The notes under the pieces were generated by a model. The model searched no databases and had not been told where the DNA came from. It saw only the letters and a program-made list of their open reading frames with translations. Below are positions 32,122-42,150 of a stretch of DNA of 64,000 nucleotides, in pieces (position 1 is the first letter of the stretch; the number at the start of each line of letters is the position of its first letter). The stretch is from [Clostridium] symbiosum (GTDB taxonomy: Bacteria; Bacillota; Clostridia; Lachnospirales; Lachnospiraceae), in assembly GCA_021769625.1 (NCBI GenBank), contig JAETSN010000002.1, positions 52,894 through 116,893 on the forward strand, read 5' to 3'. Both the position numbers and the translations under genes were made by a program.

Positions 32122-32719
32122 AGAACGAAACGAGGGGCAGGCGGAAAAGCAGTTCGAGACGCCCAGCCTCGAAACGATAGAGGGAGCGCTGAAGAAGGAA
32201 CAATATCGGAACAGCTACGGGAGGGTACTGCGGAGTACGATATTTTCCCTGATCGTCGTTGCGGCGGCAGCGGTTCTGATAGCGGTTTTATTTCTGCCGA
32301 TCCTGCAGATCAGCGGCGAGTCCATGACGAATACGCTGCAGAACGGTGATATCGTGGTGGCGGTGAACCACTCCAAATTTGAGACCGGAGACGTGATAGC
32401 CTTCTATTACAACAACAACATCCTCGTCAAGCGGGTGATCGCCTACGCGGGGGACTGGGTTGACATCGATGAGGACGGCAACGTCTACGTGAACGGCGAA
32501 AAACTGAATGAGCCGTATATATCGGATAAGGCGCTGGGGGAATGCAACATCGACCTGCCTTACCAGGTTCCGGACGGGAGATGTTTCGTGATGGGGGACC
32601 ATAGGGCAACAAGCATAGACAGCCGGAACACGGCGGTAGGCTGCGTCAGCAGCGAGATGGTAGTAGGAAAGATCCTGTTCAGGGTATGGCCCCTGTCAGG
32701 AATTGGAACGGTGAAATAA
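32114..32719 (+). CDS. lepB: Signal peptidase I (Ser/Lys type)
   Basis: Membrane protease of 201 residues removing signal peptides from exported proteins. It has one N-terminal membrane segment (about 45-68), the catalytic Ser in ISGESMTNTL, the catalytic Lys in ILVKRVIA, and the MGDHRATSIDSR box. It differs from the SipW-type enzyme at the end of the same operon, which uses His. A dedicated copy inside a pilus locus usually processes or helps assemble the pilins. ATG 32114 overlaps the preceding gene. Confidence 0.93.
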   Translation: MSEERNEGQAEKQFETPSLETIEGALKKEQYRNSYGRVLRSTIFSLIVVAAAAVLIAVLFLPILQISGESMTNTLQNGDIVVAVNHSKFETGDVIAFYYNNNILVKRVIAYAGDWVDIDEDGNVYVNGEKLNEPYISDKALGECNIDLPYQVPDGRCFVMGDHRATSIDSRNTAVGCVSSEMVVGKILFRVWPLSGIGTVK

Positions 32720-32750
32720 ACAAGGATAGGTAGAAGGAAGGAGGAGCGCA

Positions 32751-35700
32751 ATGAAATCTTTAATTTCGAAACAGGTGGAAAGATTCTTGCGTGAACAGAA
32801 AAACTATAAGCGTTGGCTGGCGGTATTTCTCTGTTTGGCAGTAGTGGTAACATTAGGAACAACAGCGGCCCTGAAGTACAAGGGGATTGCGGTGACAGGC
32901 GATGCGGATGCTGCACAGGAGATGCACATGGAGCAGGCCGGGGAAGTCCAGACGGTGGTTTCGGAGGAGGTTCCCGAGGGGATGAGACGGCATGTGCACA
33001 CAGACGCATGTTACGAGGAGCAGAAAGTGCTGGTATGTGAAGACGGGAAAGCGGAAGCCGGGGGTGCGGCGGATACCGGGGATGCGGCGGATACAGGGAC
33101 TGACGCAGGCGGCACTGAAGGTTCCGGAGATACAGGGACGGCAGACGGCCATCACCACAGCGATTCCTGCTATGAGGTGACGGGCGGAGAGTTAGTCTGC
33201 GGCAAAGAGGAACATACGCATGATGATTCCTGCTATACGGATGGTGGGGAGACCCTTACCTGCGGCAAGGAAGAGGGGGAAGGCGCAACAGATGGTCATC
33301 AACACAGTGATTCATGCTATGGAGAGGATGGAGAGCTGACCTGCGGCAAGGACGAAGGAGAAGGCGCGGAAGAAGGCCATCACCATGACGATTCCTGCTA
33401 TGGAAGCAGTGATGGAGAGCTGACCTGCGGCAAAGAAGAACATAAACATAATGAGAACTGCTATAATGGCGGCGAGAAAAAACTGATCTGCGGACTGGAA
33501 GAGGGCGCAGGGGCAGCGGAAGCACAGGCAGCACCGGTGGCGGAAATTCCGGCAGCAGAAGCAGCACCGGCGGCGGAAACTCCGGCAGCGGATGCAGCAC
33601 CGGCAGCGGAAACCCCGGCTGTGGAAGGCGAACATGTCCATACTGATGCCTGCTATGAATTCCAGAAGGTTCTGACCTGCGGCAAGGAAGAAGGCGAGCT
33701 GGAAGAGATTCCGGTGGAGGTAGAGTATAAAGCCGGCAAGCTGACCTGCAAGGGAGAGGACTATGAGATCGTCGTCTCCTATGGCGCGGAAGCGAAGATA
33801 CCGGAAGGCGCAAAGCTGAAAGTAGAGGAGATCGAAAAGGACAGTGAAACTTATGAAAAATGCTATAACCAGATGGTGGAGGCGCTGGCTGCTGAGTCAG
33901 ACGGCGAAGAACCTGAAGTGTCCTTTATCAGATTTTTTGACATTACTATTTTGGCGGATGGGAAAGAGATAGAGCCGGAGAAAGAGGTTACCGTCCAGAT
34001 AAATTATAATGACGCAGTGGTGGATGATGATGCGGAGCAGGAAGGCTTTGCAGTGCATTTTCCTTCGAGCGGCGGCACTGAGATTTTAGATGCGGAAGTA
34101 AAAGACAAAAAAGGTTTTGAATTCAGTCAGGGCAGTTTTTCCATAGCAGGCGGAGGTATGGCAAAGGTGCCTGCAAAAGCCGGACGGCTCGAATGGAGTG
34201 GTGACGGGTGCAAAATTATAGTAAGTTGGGATAAAAAAGTAACTGTTCCTGCAGATGCAAAGCTGAATGTCGAAGAGATTAAAAAGAGCAACGAAAGCTA
34301 CCGGAAATATCTGGATAATAGCAAAGGCGCGATCAAAGCTAAAAAGAACGGAAAAAGTGAAGAAATCGGAGCGGACGAAAGCGAATTCGCAAGATTTTTC
34401 AAAATATCCGTGGAAGATGGCAGCGGTAAAAAAATAAGTACGAACGGCGATGTTGAGATCAGCGTAGAATATGACAATGCCATTACCGCCGGGACAGCGG
34501 GAACAGCAGCTATGGTTCTTGCCGCAGATGACAACAGCGAGGTGCTGGGCGACCTGGCAGATATGGAGGAAGGCGAAGAGATCAGTAAATTCCAGGCGAA
34601 CAGGAAACTGGACGGGAAAGATTTCAATGTAGGCACGATGGTGCTGGCGGAGGGAGAAGACGGAGTTATTGAAGGCGGCGGAACCGGGACTGAAGGAACG
34701 CATAATAATATTTCCGGATATTTGGACTTAGATACGATTAAAGCTGCGGATAATATGTGGCAGATTGGCGATGAGCTGTATAAAGGAAATTCTTCTACTA
34801 CAGATAATAAGCCTGTTCAGAATGATAATGTCCGTATTCAGAAAAATGTAATTCCGACAGATGTGGAGAATGAGTTTCTGGTGTATCTGTCAATTGATGT
34901 GAAGACTACGGTAAGTGAAGAGATTGATGTAAGTGCTATTAAAGCTTTTACACATTTTGATCAAAAAGCAGATGGTACTGTAACGAATGTAAGTAATGAA
35001 GTAGATATTTATTTAAAAGAAAAGAGAGCTAAGAATACTATAGTAACTTTTACAGATTCAAAAGGAAATATTCTTCCCGGTTTCGAAAAAATAAATTTAG
35101 GATGGGATAAATCAGAAAATTTTTGTCTCATTTATGAAATGAATGGTACTTATTATCAAATAGGAGAAAATTACAGCATAAAGAATACTGGTGGTGATCC
35201 AGAAAAAGTGCTTACGTTAAAGTTTTCGGATACGCTTCTTGAGGTAATTAAGCAGCATCATAAAGAAACATCTATTTTAAACGAAGTAGTTGATGAAATG
35301 GGGCCTTATATTACTTGTGAAGAGGTAATCGGAGGAGATTATTTTGTAGACGGAAGTATTTTTACTGATAACAAAAAAATCACCTGGAAGCCTGCGGTGG
35401 ATCCTGATTGTCCTACTTCTGAGATGGTAAATGACGAGTATTGGAACCTAAACGCAGCCCAGCTTCTTTACAGGGTAAAGCTTGATGTAACAGCAGAAGG
35501 ATTTCAGAGTTGCGCTGAACACATTAATAGTAATTCAGCTGATAAAGAATGTAATCATTTCACCCCTGTAAATAGTGATGCGTATCTGACATATGGGGAG
35601 GACAACACAAAGGTTCATTTCCCTCAACCTACAGTCAGAGGCTTACGTTATAACGTCGCACTTAAGAAGATAGATAAAGATAACAAAGCATTACTGCTTC

Positions 35701-37313
35701 CCGGTGCAGAATTTGAGATAAGAGGAACGGGTGATGGAACATATGACGTAACAGGGATAACGCAAACACTTACAACAGGAACAGAAGGAACTTCAAAAGG
35801 TATTTTAAAGTTTACAGATCTGCCCTGTGGTACCTATGAGTTGTACGAGACAGTTGCGCCGGAAGGATATAAAGCGATAACAGAAGCGGGTGGTAAAAAA
35901 GTTGGTGAAGTCAGAGTCTGCTATACGGATGAGCCTCATGGGGAAAAACTGATCGTGGACGTACCTAACATGCTTTATAGAAATGAAGTAGCTACTGATG
36001 GGGTACTTACAACGGATGAGAATGGATATATTCCTGTCGAAAATGAAAAAATTCCTCCGATCAAACTGGTGAAAGTGTGGGAGGACAATAATGATACTAA
36101 GAAGCTTCGTCCTGATTCGGTAATATTTAAGGTGGAATATAAGACAGATACCGGTTGGAGTACAGTTTCTGATAATAATGTGACTATTGGGCATGAGGAA
36201 AACTGGGAAAAAGTTATAGAGGTTCCGGAAGCTGATGAGTACAGGGTAACAGAAATATTACCGGTTGATTCAGGGGACAATTATAAGATCAAGACGGATG
36301 ATAGCACTGAATATGCGGATGAAGGTAAAACGATTCCTCTTGCTAGCCTTTCTTCAGTTAAATATGAGGGGAAAGATATCGGTGTCTATACCATTACGAA
36401 TGAACTTGCGTCAAGACAGATAGAGTTTGTGAAAGTGGATCAGGAAGATAATGGATTACCGGGGGCAAAGTTTGTACTTTACAGAAGACCTGATAATACA
36501 GCGTTTGATCCTGATGCAGCGGTGGTAGTTGACGGGTGGCCGGAAGATAATGCAGAGAATAGTGAAAGAACATCTGGAGAAGACGGAAAATTTTTCACTG
36601 GTGGATTGCAGGTAGGTGACTACTGGTTAAAGGAAATCGAGGCTCCCGAAGGTTATTTACCAATAGAAGCACCGTATGAACTGAGCATAAGAGGAAATAC
36701 GGTTACGTTAACAAAAGGCGGAAGTATACCAACTGATGCAGAAGTTACTCTTGATAAGAGCACTAATAAAATAACAATCAAAATCAAAAATACATTGGCT
36801 GAACAACCGGTAAAAATTCTGAAAAAGGCAACCGGTACAGATCCGGGAACCGGATATCTGGAAGGGGCAGAGTTTGATGTTTACTATTCGGAAGACGGAG
36901 ACAGAGACGAGGTTGAAAGGATAGGAATATGGAAATCTGTTGCAGATGGCCGGGATGACGGAATTTTGGTTGATGAGCGTAATGATGCAGTAACAACTCT
37001 TAACGTGGGTACCTACTATTTAGTGGAAACAAAGGCTCCTGAGGGATATATTCTGGCCGAAAAAGAATTTGTAATTGTAGTTACAAAAGGTGGCATATCA
37101 GTCGGCTACGGTACGGGTTCGATGCCAATGGAAAAGGATTCAGAGGGACTGTATGTGGTTGAGATTACTAACAGTACAGGTGCAATACTCCCCGAAGCCG
37201 GCGGACCCGGCACAGCAGCTTATACATTCGGCGGTCTTGCGATGATCATCGCAGTAAGCCTTATGTACGGTCTCAATATGAGGCGCAAAAGAGAGAAAGG
37301 AGGTTTGGAATAA
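32751..37313 (+). CDS. Giant sortase-anchored surface adhesin/pilus-tip protein
   Basis: The protein has 1520 residues, ATG behind AAGGAGG. A long signal peptide/anchor (about 1-45) is followed by seven repeats of the form HxH..xCY..CG (about 81-313), a His2Cys2 arrangement that could bind metal. An Ala/Pro/Glu linker interrupts them. Two related domains follow (about 320-650, sharing LTCKGEDYEIVVSYG- and LEWSGDGCKIIVSWD-type starts), then a unique middle region, and SpaA/Cna_B-type domains (about 960-1475) with internal isopeptide markers such as YELYETVAPEGYK, YWLKEIEAPEGYL and YYLVETKAPEGYI. The C-terminus is LPEAG (near 1480), a hydrophobic stretch and RRKREK, a sortase signal. The middle region is visibly A+T-richer than the repeats. 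Confidence 0.92.
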   Translation: MKSLISKQVERFLREQKNYKRWLAVFLCLAVVVTLGTTAALKYKGIAVTGDADAAQEMHMEQAGEVQTVVSEEVPEGMRRHVHTDACYEEQKVLVCEDGKAEAGGAADTGDAADTGTDAGGTEGSGDTGTADGHHHSDSCYEVTGGELVCGKEEHTHDDSCYTDGGETLTCGKEEGEGATDGHQHSDSCYGEDGELTCGKDEGEGAEEGHHHDDSCYGSSDGELTCGKEEHKHNENCYNGGEKKLICGLEEGAGAAEAQAAPVAEIPAAEAAPAAETPAADAAPAAETPAVEGEHVHTDACYEFQKVLTCGKEEGELEEIPVEVEYKAGKLTCKGEDYEIVVSYGAEAKIPEGAKLKVEEIEKDSETYEKCYNQMVEALAAESDGEEPEVSFIRFFDITILADGKEIEPEKEVTVQINYNDAVVDDDAEQEGFAVHFPSSGGTEILDAEVKDKKGFEFSQGSFSIAGGGMAKVPAKAGRLEWSGDGCKIIVSWDKKVTVPADAKLNVEEIKKSNESYRKYLDNSKGAIKAKKNGKSEEIGADESEFARFFKISVEDGSGKKISTNGDVEISVEYDNAITAGTAGTAAMVLAADDNSEVLGDLADMEEGEEISKFQANRKLDGKDFNVGTMVLAEGEDGVIEGGGTGTEGTHNNISGYLDLDTIKAADNMWQIGDELYKGNSSTTDNKPVQNDNVRIQKNVIPTDVENEFLVYLSIDVKTTVSEEIDVSAIKAFTHFDQKADGTVTNVSNEVDIYLKEKRAKNTIVTFTDSKGNILPGFEKINLGWDKSENFCLIYEMNGTYYQIGENYSIKNTGGDPEKVLTLKFSDTLLEVIKQHHKETSILNEVVDEMGPYITCEEVIGGDYFVDGSIFTDNKKITWKPAVDPDCPTSEMVNDEYWNLNAAQLLYRVKLDVTAEGFQSCAEHINSNSADKECNHFTPVNSDAYLTYGEDNTKVHFPQPTVRGLRYNVALKKIDKDNKALLLPGAEFEIRGTGDGTYDVTGITQTLTTGTEGTSKGILKFTDLPCGTYELYETVAPEGYKAITEAGGKKVGEVRVCYTDEPHGEKLIVDVPNMLYRNEVATDGVLTTDENGYIPVENEKIPPIKLVKVWEDNNDTKKLRPDSVIFKVEYKTDTGWSTVSDNNVTIGHEENWEKVIEVPEADEYRVTEILPVDSGDNYKIKTDDSTEYADEGKTIPLASLSSVKYEGKDIGVYTITNELASRQIEFVKVDQEDNGLPGAKFVLYRRPDNTAFDPDAAVVVDGWPEDNAENSERTSGEDGKFFTGGLQVGDYWLKEIEAPEGYLPIEAPYELSIRGNTVTLTKGGSIPTDAEVTLDKSTNKITIKIKNTLAEQPVKILKKATGTDPGTGYLEGAEFDVYYSEDGDRDEVERIGIWKSVADGRDDGILVDERNDAVTTLNVGTYYLVETKAPEGYILAEKEFVIVVTKGGISVGYGTGSMPMEKDSEGLYVVEITNSTGAILPEAGGPGTAAYTFGGLAMIIAVSLMYGLNMRRKREKGGLE

Positions 37314-37465
37314 GCGCTAAGGAAAGCGTAGGAATAGCCTCCGACTCGACGCAAGGATGCGCCGGATATAGAGACCAATAGATAGAAAGCAACACAAAGA
37401 AGTAAAAGCAAAAAGCGACAAAAGTAACACAAAGCAAGGGCTTGAAAAGCAGAAAGGAAATGATT

Positions 37466-39076
37466 ATGAAAAAGATGAAAAGATTAGCTGCCCTGTTCTT
37501 AGCTGTAGTTATGGTTATGGCTATGGGGATGACAGCATTTGCAGCACCAACTCAGCAGACTGTTCCGACAGGCAAAGGTGGCGAAGCAACTATTACTATC
37601 AGGAATCCAAAAGCGGGTATGAAATATACGGTTTATAAAGTGTTTGACGCTACGAAATCGGGTGAGGGTGATAACTTTAGGATTGCGTATACTTTACTCA
37701 AAGGGCAGACAAAGGAAGATCTGAAAGGAACAGGTTTTGAAGCGGATGCAAACGGCTATGTAACAACTGAACTTACAGAATTATCTTCTGATCATGTTAC
37801 AGCATTAGTGAATTTGGCAAAATCCAATAAAAGTGTAATGGTCGCGGAGATTACATCAAACGGTAATGAATTGGTATTTACTGGTTTGGAGTATGGCTAC
37901 TATGTGGTAACATCCGGCGTAGGTGCAGCAGTTTCAATCGACAGCACAACTCCTAATATGGTCATTAATGATAAGAACCCTACCGGGCCGAGTAATTGTA
38001 AAAAAGAGGCAGATAATGATCTGGTACAGGTTGGCGGAAGAGCAGAATATACAGTAACCTTCAACACGGCAAATTATGAAACAAAAGAAGTAGAAATAAA
38101 AGATGATCCGGCAACAGACGTAGTTGAAAGCGGAACAGAAATAGTTACAGAAAAAATTTATCAATATATAATTACAGATACGGTAGAAAAAGAATTCTTG
38201 AGCGAAATCACTGTTGACAGCGTTAAGGTTTATAACAATGCTGCTGATGAAGTGGGGACAGAGATAAAAGTAGGCGATGCTGTTCCGCAGTTTGATGCAG
38301 AGCATAAAATGACAATTGATTGGACCAGTGATGGAACAGAAAATGGAACTCATCTTTATCCGGATGGTGCTATTTTGGAAATCAAGTACCATGGTACTGT
38401 GAATAATAAGATTGAAGATGGCCAAAGCGGAAATACAAACAAAGTACAAATTACTTGGAATGGTAATCCCAAAGGACTTGAAGATGATGATGATGTTTAT
38501 ACTGCTTCTGTAATAATTGATAAAGTAAACGGTCAGGATAAGAGCAAATTAGCTGGAGCAGTATTTGTACTTCTCGATAGAGAAGTTCTCGGAACAGGTG
38601 ATGAACATGTTGGAGAAATTCCGAGAGATGCAAATTATTATATGATAGATAAAAATACTGGAGCAGTTAGTATCGGGGAGGTGGCGAGATTACCAAAGGA
38701 CGATAATGGTGAGTATATATGGCCTGAGACTGCCAAAGTGACTACTGATGAAAATGGTGCAGCTAGTTTTTCAGGTTTACAGCCGGGTAATCCATATTAT
38801 CTGCTTGAGATTGAAGCACCAGACGGATTTAATAGACTTGAGGGGACAACAGAATTTAATATTGGCTCAGTTTTAGAAGAGGGAAGTGATGCAGAAATTT
38901 TGGCAAGCATTACAGCATTAAAGATGACACAAATAGTAGAGAATAATGCAGGTGTAGAGCTTCCTTCCACCGGTGGTATCGGTACAACGATCTTCTACGT
39001 AGTTGGCGGTATTCTGGTAGTAGGCGCAGGCGTTCTGCTGATCACAAAGAAGCGCATGAGCGCACGCGAGAAATAA
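37466..39076 (+). CDS. Major pilin (SpaA/FimA-type, isopeptide-forming)
   Basis: Shaft subunit of 536 residues. It has a signal peptide (cut near AFAAP), an N-terminal pilin domain with YTVYKVFDA, a central stretch INDKN-PTGPSNCKK that occupies the place of the usual pilin-motif Lys (about residue 170), a D2-type isopeptide domain, a Cna_B-type domain with E-box YYLLEIEAPDGF (about 445) and the sorting signal LPSTGG (about 499), hydrophobic tail and KKRMSAREK. Class C sortase joins such subunits through the pilin Lys. ATG 37466 follows AAAGGAA. It is followed by a stem-loop and the sortase gene. Confidence 0.93.
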   Translation: MKKMKRLAALFLAVVMVMAMGMTAFAAPTQQTVPTGKGGEATITIRNPKAGMKYTVYKVFDATKSGEGDNFRIAYTLLKGQTKEDLKGTGFEADANGYVTTELTELSSDHVTALVNLAKSNKSVMVAEITSNGNELVFTGLEYGYYVVTSGVGAAVSIDSTTPNMVINDKNPTGPSNCKKEADNDLVQVGGRAEYTVTFNTANYETKEVEIKDDPATDVVESGTEIVTEKIYQYIITDTVEKEFLSEITVDSVKVYNNAADEVGTEIKVGDAVPQFDAEHKMTIDWTSDGTENGTHLYPDGAILEIKYHGTVNNKIEDGQSGNTNKVQITWNGNPKGLEDDDDVYTASVIIDKVNGQDKSKLAGAVFVLLDREVLGTGDEHVGEIPRDANYYMIDKNTGAVSIGEVARLPKDDNGEYIWPETAKVTTDENGAASFSGLQPGNPYYLLEIEAPDGFNRLEGTTEFNIGSVLEEGSDAEILASITALKMTQIVENNAGVELPSTGGIGTTIFYVVGGILVVGAGVLLITKKRMSAREK

Positions 39077-39130
39077 AAACAGCGTATGTTTCCGGGAAAT
39101 ACGGAAATACATAAAGAAATAAAAAATGAA

Positions 39131-39164
39131 CTTCCGGAGCGCGGAGTCTCCCATGCTCCGGAAG
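39131..39164 (+). promoter_or_regulatory. mRNA stem-loop between pilin and sortase genes
   Basis: CTTCCGGAGC and GCTCCGGAAG form a perfect 10-bp stem with a 14-base loop and no T-run, as expected for a processing or stabilising hairpin that keeps pilin mRNA above sortase mRNA. Confidence 0.6.
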
Positions 39165-39264
39165 ATACCGCACAGGCTGACACCTTCCCGTGGTGTGCGG
39201 TGAGCAACGGATGACAGGCAGGGGAATATCCCCGGACCTTTAGTCCGGCGAACGTCGGCAGGTT

Positions 39265-39281
39265 CCGGAAATTTTCCGGAG
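39265..39281 (+). promoter_or_regulatory. Small hairpin over the sortase ribosome site
   Basis: CCGGAAA and TTTCCGG pair around one base and include the CGGAG ribosome site of the sortase gene. It would hold sortase translation low. Confidence 0.45.
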
Positions 39282-39286
39282 TGAAA

Positions 39287-40327
39287 ATGGAAAAGCAACT
39301 GGCGGAGAAACCGATGAAAAAGAAAGAAAAAGCCCGAAAGGGTGAGAAAAAGAGGGTTTCCCTTTCCACCATCATTCTGGTGGCGGTACTTCTGGCAGGA
39401 CTGAGCATCATGCTGTACCCGACAGTCAGTGATTACTGGAACTCATTCCACCAGACGCGTGCGATCGCCAACTATGACGCCATTGTGGCAGAACTGGATG
39501 AGACGGACTATGAGGCGCTGTTTGCGGAGGCGGAGGAGTACAATGAACAGCTCAGGGGGCTGGGCGCCCCGTTCTCGGAGCATGAGAAGCTGGCGGAAGC
39601 ATACAGCCGGACGCTGGATGTGGCGGGGAACGGCATCATGGGATATATTTCAATCAGCAAGATCGGCGTGGAGCTGCCCATCTACCACGGCACCAGCGAT
39701 ACGGTGCTGAACGTGGCGGCAGGGCATCTGGAGGGATCCAGCCTCCCGATCGGCGGGGAGAGCAGGCACAGCGTGATCTCGGCGCACAGGGGCCTCCCAT
39801 CGGCAAAACTGTTTACGGACCTTGACCGGATGGAAGTGGGGGACAGATTTACGATCACGGTTCTGAACCGGCTGATGACATACGAGGTGGACCAGATCCT
39901 GATCGTGGAGCCGACACAGATGGACGCGTTGAGCGTCACACAGGGGAAAGACTACTGCACGCTGCTGACCTGTACGCCCTACGGCATCAACAGCCACCGG
40001 ATGTTAGTGCGGGGCCGCAGGGTGGAGAACGAAGAGGGGGCCATTATCGTCCACAGGGAGGCGACGAGGATACCGCCCTATATCGTGGCACCGGCCATCG
40101 CGATCCCGATCCTGTTCCTGGTACTGCTGCTGTCCCTTATCAGCTATGGCAGGAAGCCGGCAAAGGTGAGCACGAAGGATGTGATGGAGCTGAGCAGGAC
40201 GCTGCCGGATGCCAGAACGGAGGAAGGGAAAACAGCAGAAGAACCAGAGGGCGTGCCGGAGCAGGGGAATCCCCCAAAAGAAGATGGTAAATATGAAGCA
40301 GAACAACATAAAAAGGAAGAGGAATAA
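39287..40327 (+). CDS. srtC: Class C (pilin-polymerising) sortase
   Basis: Membrane transpeptidase of 346 residues that cleaves LPXTG-like signals and joins them to a pilin lysine. It has an N-terminal membrane segment (about 26-45), an extended N-terminal region that forms the lid in this class, a catalytic domain with His167 in VISAHRG, Cys229 in CTLLTCTPYG and Arg238 in NSHRMLVRG, and a C-terminal membrane segment (about 260-285) with a Glu-rich cytoplasmic tail. The second membrane segment is typical of class C. It is the only sortase in the window, so wall anchoring may depend on a housekeeping enzyme elsewhere. Confidence 0.94.
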   Translation: MEKQLAEKPMKKKEKARKGEKKRVSLSTIILVAVLLAGLSIMLYPTVSDYWNSFHQTRAIANYDAIVAELDETDYEALFAEAEEYNEQLRGLGAPFSEHEKLAEAYSRTLDVAGNGIMGYISISKIGVELPIYHGTSDTVLNVAAGHLEGSSLPIGGESRHSVISAHRGLPSAKLFTDLDRMEVGDRFTITVLNRLMTYEVDQILIVEPTQMDALSVTQGKDYCTLLTCTPYGINSHRMLVRGRRVENEEGAIIVHREATRIPPYIVAPAIAIPILFLVLLLSLISYGRKPAKVSTKDVMELSRTLPDARTEEGKTAEEPEGVPEQGNPPKEDGKYEAEQHKKEEE

Positions 40328-40344
40328 AGTAAGGAGGATGAGCC

Positions 40345-41538
40345 ATGTACAATAATAAGCGATCAGTCATGGGGAAGTGGAAACGCACCTTGATTGCGGC
40401 GGCGCTGACGGCGAGTGTGATTCTGGCTTTGCCGGTCTGGAACGTGGGGCGTGCGGAGGCGGCACCGGATGTGAGCGCAGGAAGCTGCGGGCTTACAGTG
40501 CAACATTCCAATGAAAATGCAAAGGAACTTGATATTACGGTCGATCTGTATAAGGTAGCATCAATAGATCCTGATTTTACGGGGTATGATGCGTATAAGC
40601 TGAAATTGGGAGATGCATATGCGGCTTTAGAAACTGATTTTAGTAATGCACAGGTGAGCGGCAATAATGTAGGCGGCAACGCTCCATACATAGCCTTGGC
40701 GCAGAAAGCAGCGGAAATAGCATTAGGACAGAAGGGAAATACAGCACAGAGCACGGCAGGTAGTGTGGAGATGAAGATTACCGGTGACGGAGGCATAAAA
40801 AGTGCGACTTTCAGTGGTCTTGATGCTGGTATGTATCTGATAGTTGCTCATGGCACGAATTTAATGAACCCGAACGACTATGTAGACTACATCAGTGACG
40901 GAACATCTGAAAAGCTGGCTACGATGGCTGAAAATGAACAGTATGTTTACAGGTATTCTCCGGAACTGATTGCCCTGCCGATGAGGCCAGGGGAGAATGG
41001 CGGAGCGCCGAATGGCAGTTTTAATACGGCTGAGGGAACAGGTTGGCTTAATGATGTAACAGTATTTTTAAAAAATGAAGAAGTGCAGCGTTATGCATCT
41101 CTGGAAATCGTAAAAAATCTGGATAAGGCTCCGTTATCTGATGGCAGCTGTGTATTTGAAATAAAGGCAGAACTGGAAGGTGAAGAGGTTTACCACAGCT
41201 TTAAGTCGGTAGATTTCAAAAAAGGCGAGACAAGTAAAACTATTAAAGTGGAAGGCCACCTTATTCCGGTTGGATCCAAGATTACAGTTACGGAAAAGTT
41301 TTCGGGATTTTCATATACCATCGATGCGGATGCGTGGACGAAAGATGAAGCAGAACCGGATACAAAAGATCCTGTAACAGGAGAGAATATAATAAATAAC
41401 AGGGTTGTATTCACTAATAAACGCGAGTTTTCCGGTGCGGGAAGCAGCGCTATCACAAATAACTTTAAGTTCAGTGCAGAAAATGGCTGGGAGTGGACCA
41501 CGGACCGGCCAAATGATGAAATCAGGCCCAATACTTAA
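40345..41538 (+). CDS. Pilin-like secreted protein without a sorting signal
   Basis: The protein has 397 residues, ATG behind AAGGAGGATG. A signal peptide (core LIAAALTASVILALPVW, cleavage near AEAAP) is followed by a pilin-like domain (VDLYKVASIDPDFTGYDAYKL, then FSGLDAGMYLIVAHG) and a C-terminal beta domain (SLEIVKNLDKAPLSDGSCVF) like those in adhesins with internal crosslinks. It ends hydrophilic, without LPXTG or membrane tail, so it is either secreted, captured by the fibre, or linked by another route. It begins the second half of the operon. Confidence 0.85.
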   Translation: MYNNKRSVMGKWKRTLIAAALTASVILALPVWNVGRAEAAPDVSAGSCGLTVQHSNENAKELDITVDLYKVASIDPDFTGYDAYKLKLGDAYAALETDFSNAQVSGNNVGGNAPYIALAQKAAEIALGQKGNTAQSTAGSVEMKITGDGGIKSATFSGLDAGMYLIVAHGTNLMNPNDYVDYISDGTSEKLATMAENEQYVYRYSPELIALPMRPGENGGAPNGSFNTAEGTGWLNDVTVFLKNEEVQRYASLEIVKNLDKAPLSDGSCVFEIKAELEGEEVYHSFKSVDFKKGETSKTIKVEGHLIPVGSKITVTEKFSGFSYTIDADAWTKDEAEPDTKDPVTGENIINNRVVFTNKREFSGAGSSAITNNFKFSAENGWEWTTDRPNDEIRPNT

Positions 41539-41553
41539 AAGGAGGACAGAAAA

Positions 41554-42150
41554 ATGAAAATGAATAAAACAGTTTTAGCCGTTGCTGCGGTAGTTCTCCC
41601 TTTAAGTGTGGGAGCAGGGAGCGCTCTTGCATACTTTACGGCGAATGATTCGGCAGCAGGCGGGTATGCAGTTGAAGTGGGAATTCCGGAGACGGATATG
41701 AAGGAAGAATTTGTTGACGGGGAAAAGCGGATCACGATAACCAATACCGGAGATGTGACTATCTATGTTAGGGCGAAGGCCTATGCTGTAGATCCTTCTA
41801 AGGTTACATTAGTCCCTGTCAGCGTAGAAAACCCGCGTGGCCAGTGGATAGAAGGAGTAGATGAGAAAAACGAGAAGTGTTATTATTATAATCCTGCCTT
41901 AAAGGCAAAGGAAAAGAATGAAGACGGCACTTTTAAGTATGACAGTACGGAAGAATTGAGACTGAAAATAGGTCCTTTTCCGGCTGATCCGGCAGAAAAT
42001 GATGAGTTTGATGTTGTGGTTGTCTATGAGAAAACCTCTGCAGTCAAAGTCGAGAATGGAAAAGTGGTACCTGACTGGGAGTTTGCGCTGAAGGTAGAAG
42101 ACAAAGTATTGAAGGAAGATTCAAATGAGGAAGGGGGGAATAATCAATGA
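41554..42150 (+). CDS. TasA/CalY-like protein with SipW-type signal peptide
   Basis: The protein has 198 residues. The N-terminus, LPLSVGAGSALAYFTANDSA, is the distinctive signal cut by SipW-type peptidases in TasA- and CalY-like fibre proteins. The mature part is rich in beta-type sequence with ITNTGDVTIYVRAKAYAV, the repeated motif of this group. It overlaps the next gene by four bases, and a SipW-type peptidase ends the operon. Probable role: secreted fibre or matrix subunit. Confidence 0.85.
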   Translation: MKMNKTVLAVAAVVLPLSVGAGSALAYFTANDSAAGGYAVEVGIPETDMKEEFVDGEKRITITNTGDVTIYVRAKAYAVDPSKVTLVPVSVENPRGQWIEGVDEKNEKCYYYNPALKAKEKNEDGTFKYDSTEELRLKIGPFPADPAENDEFDVVVVYEKTSAVKVENGKVVPDWEFALKVEDKVLKEDSNEEGGNNQ

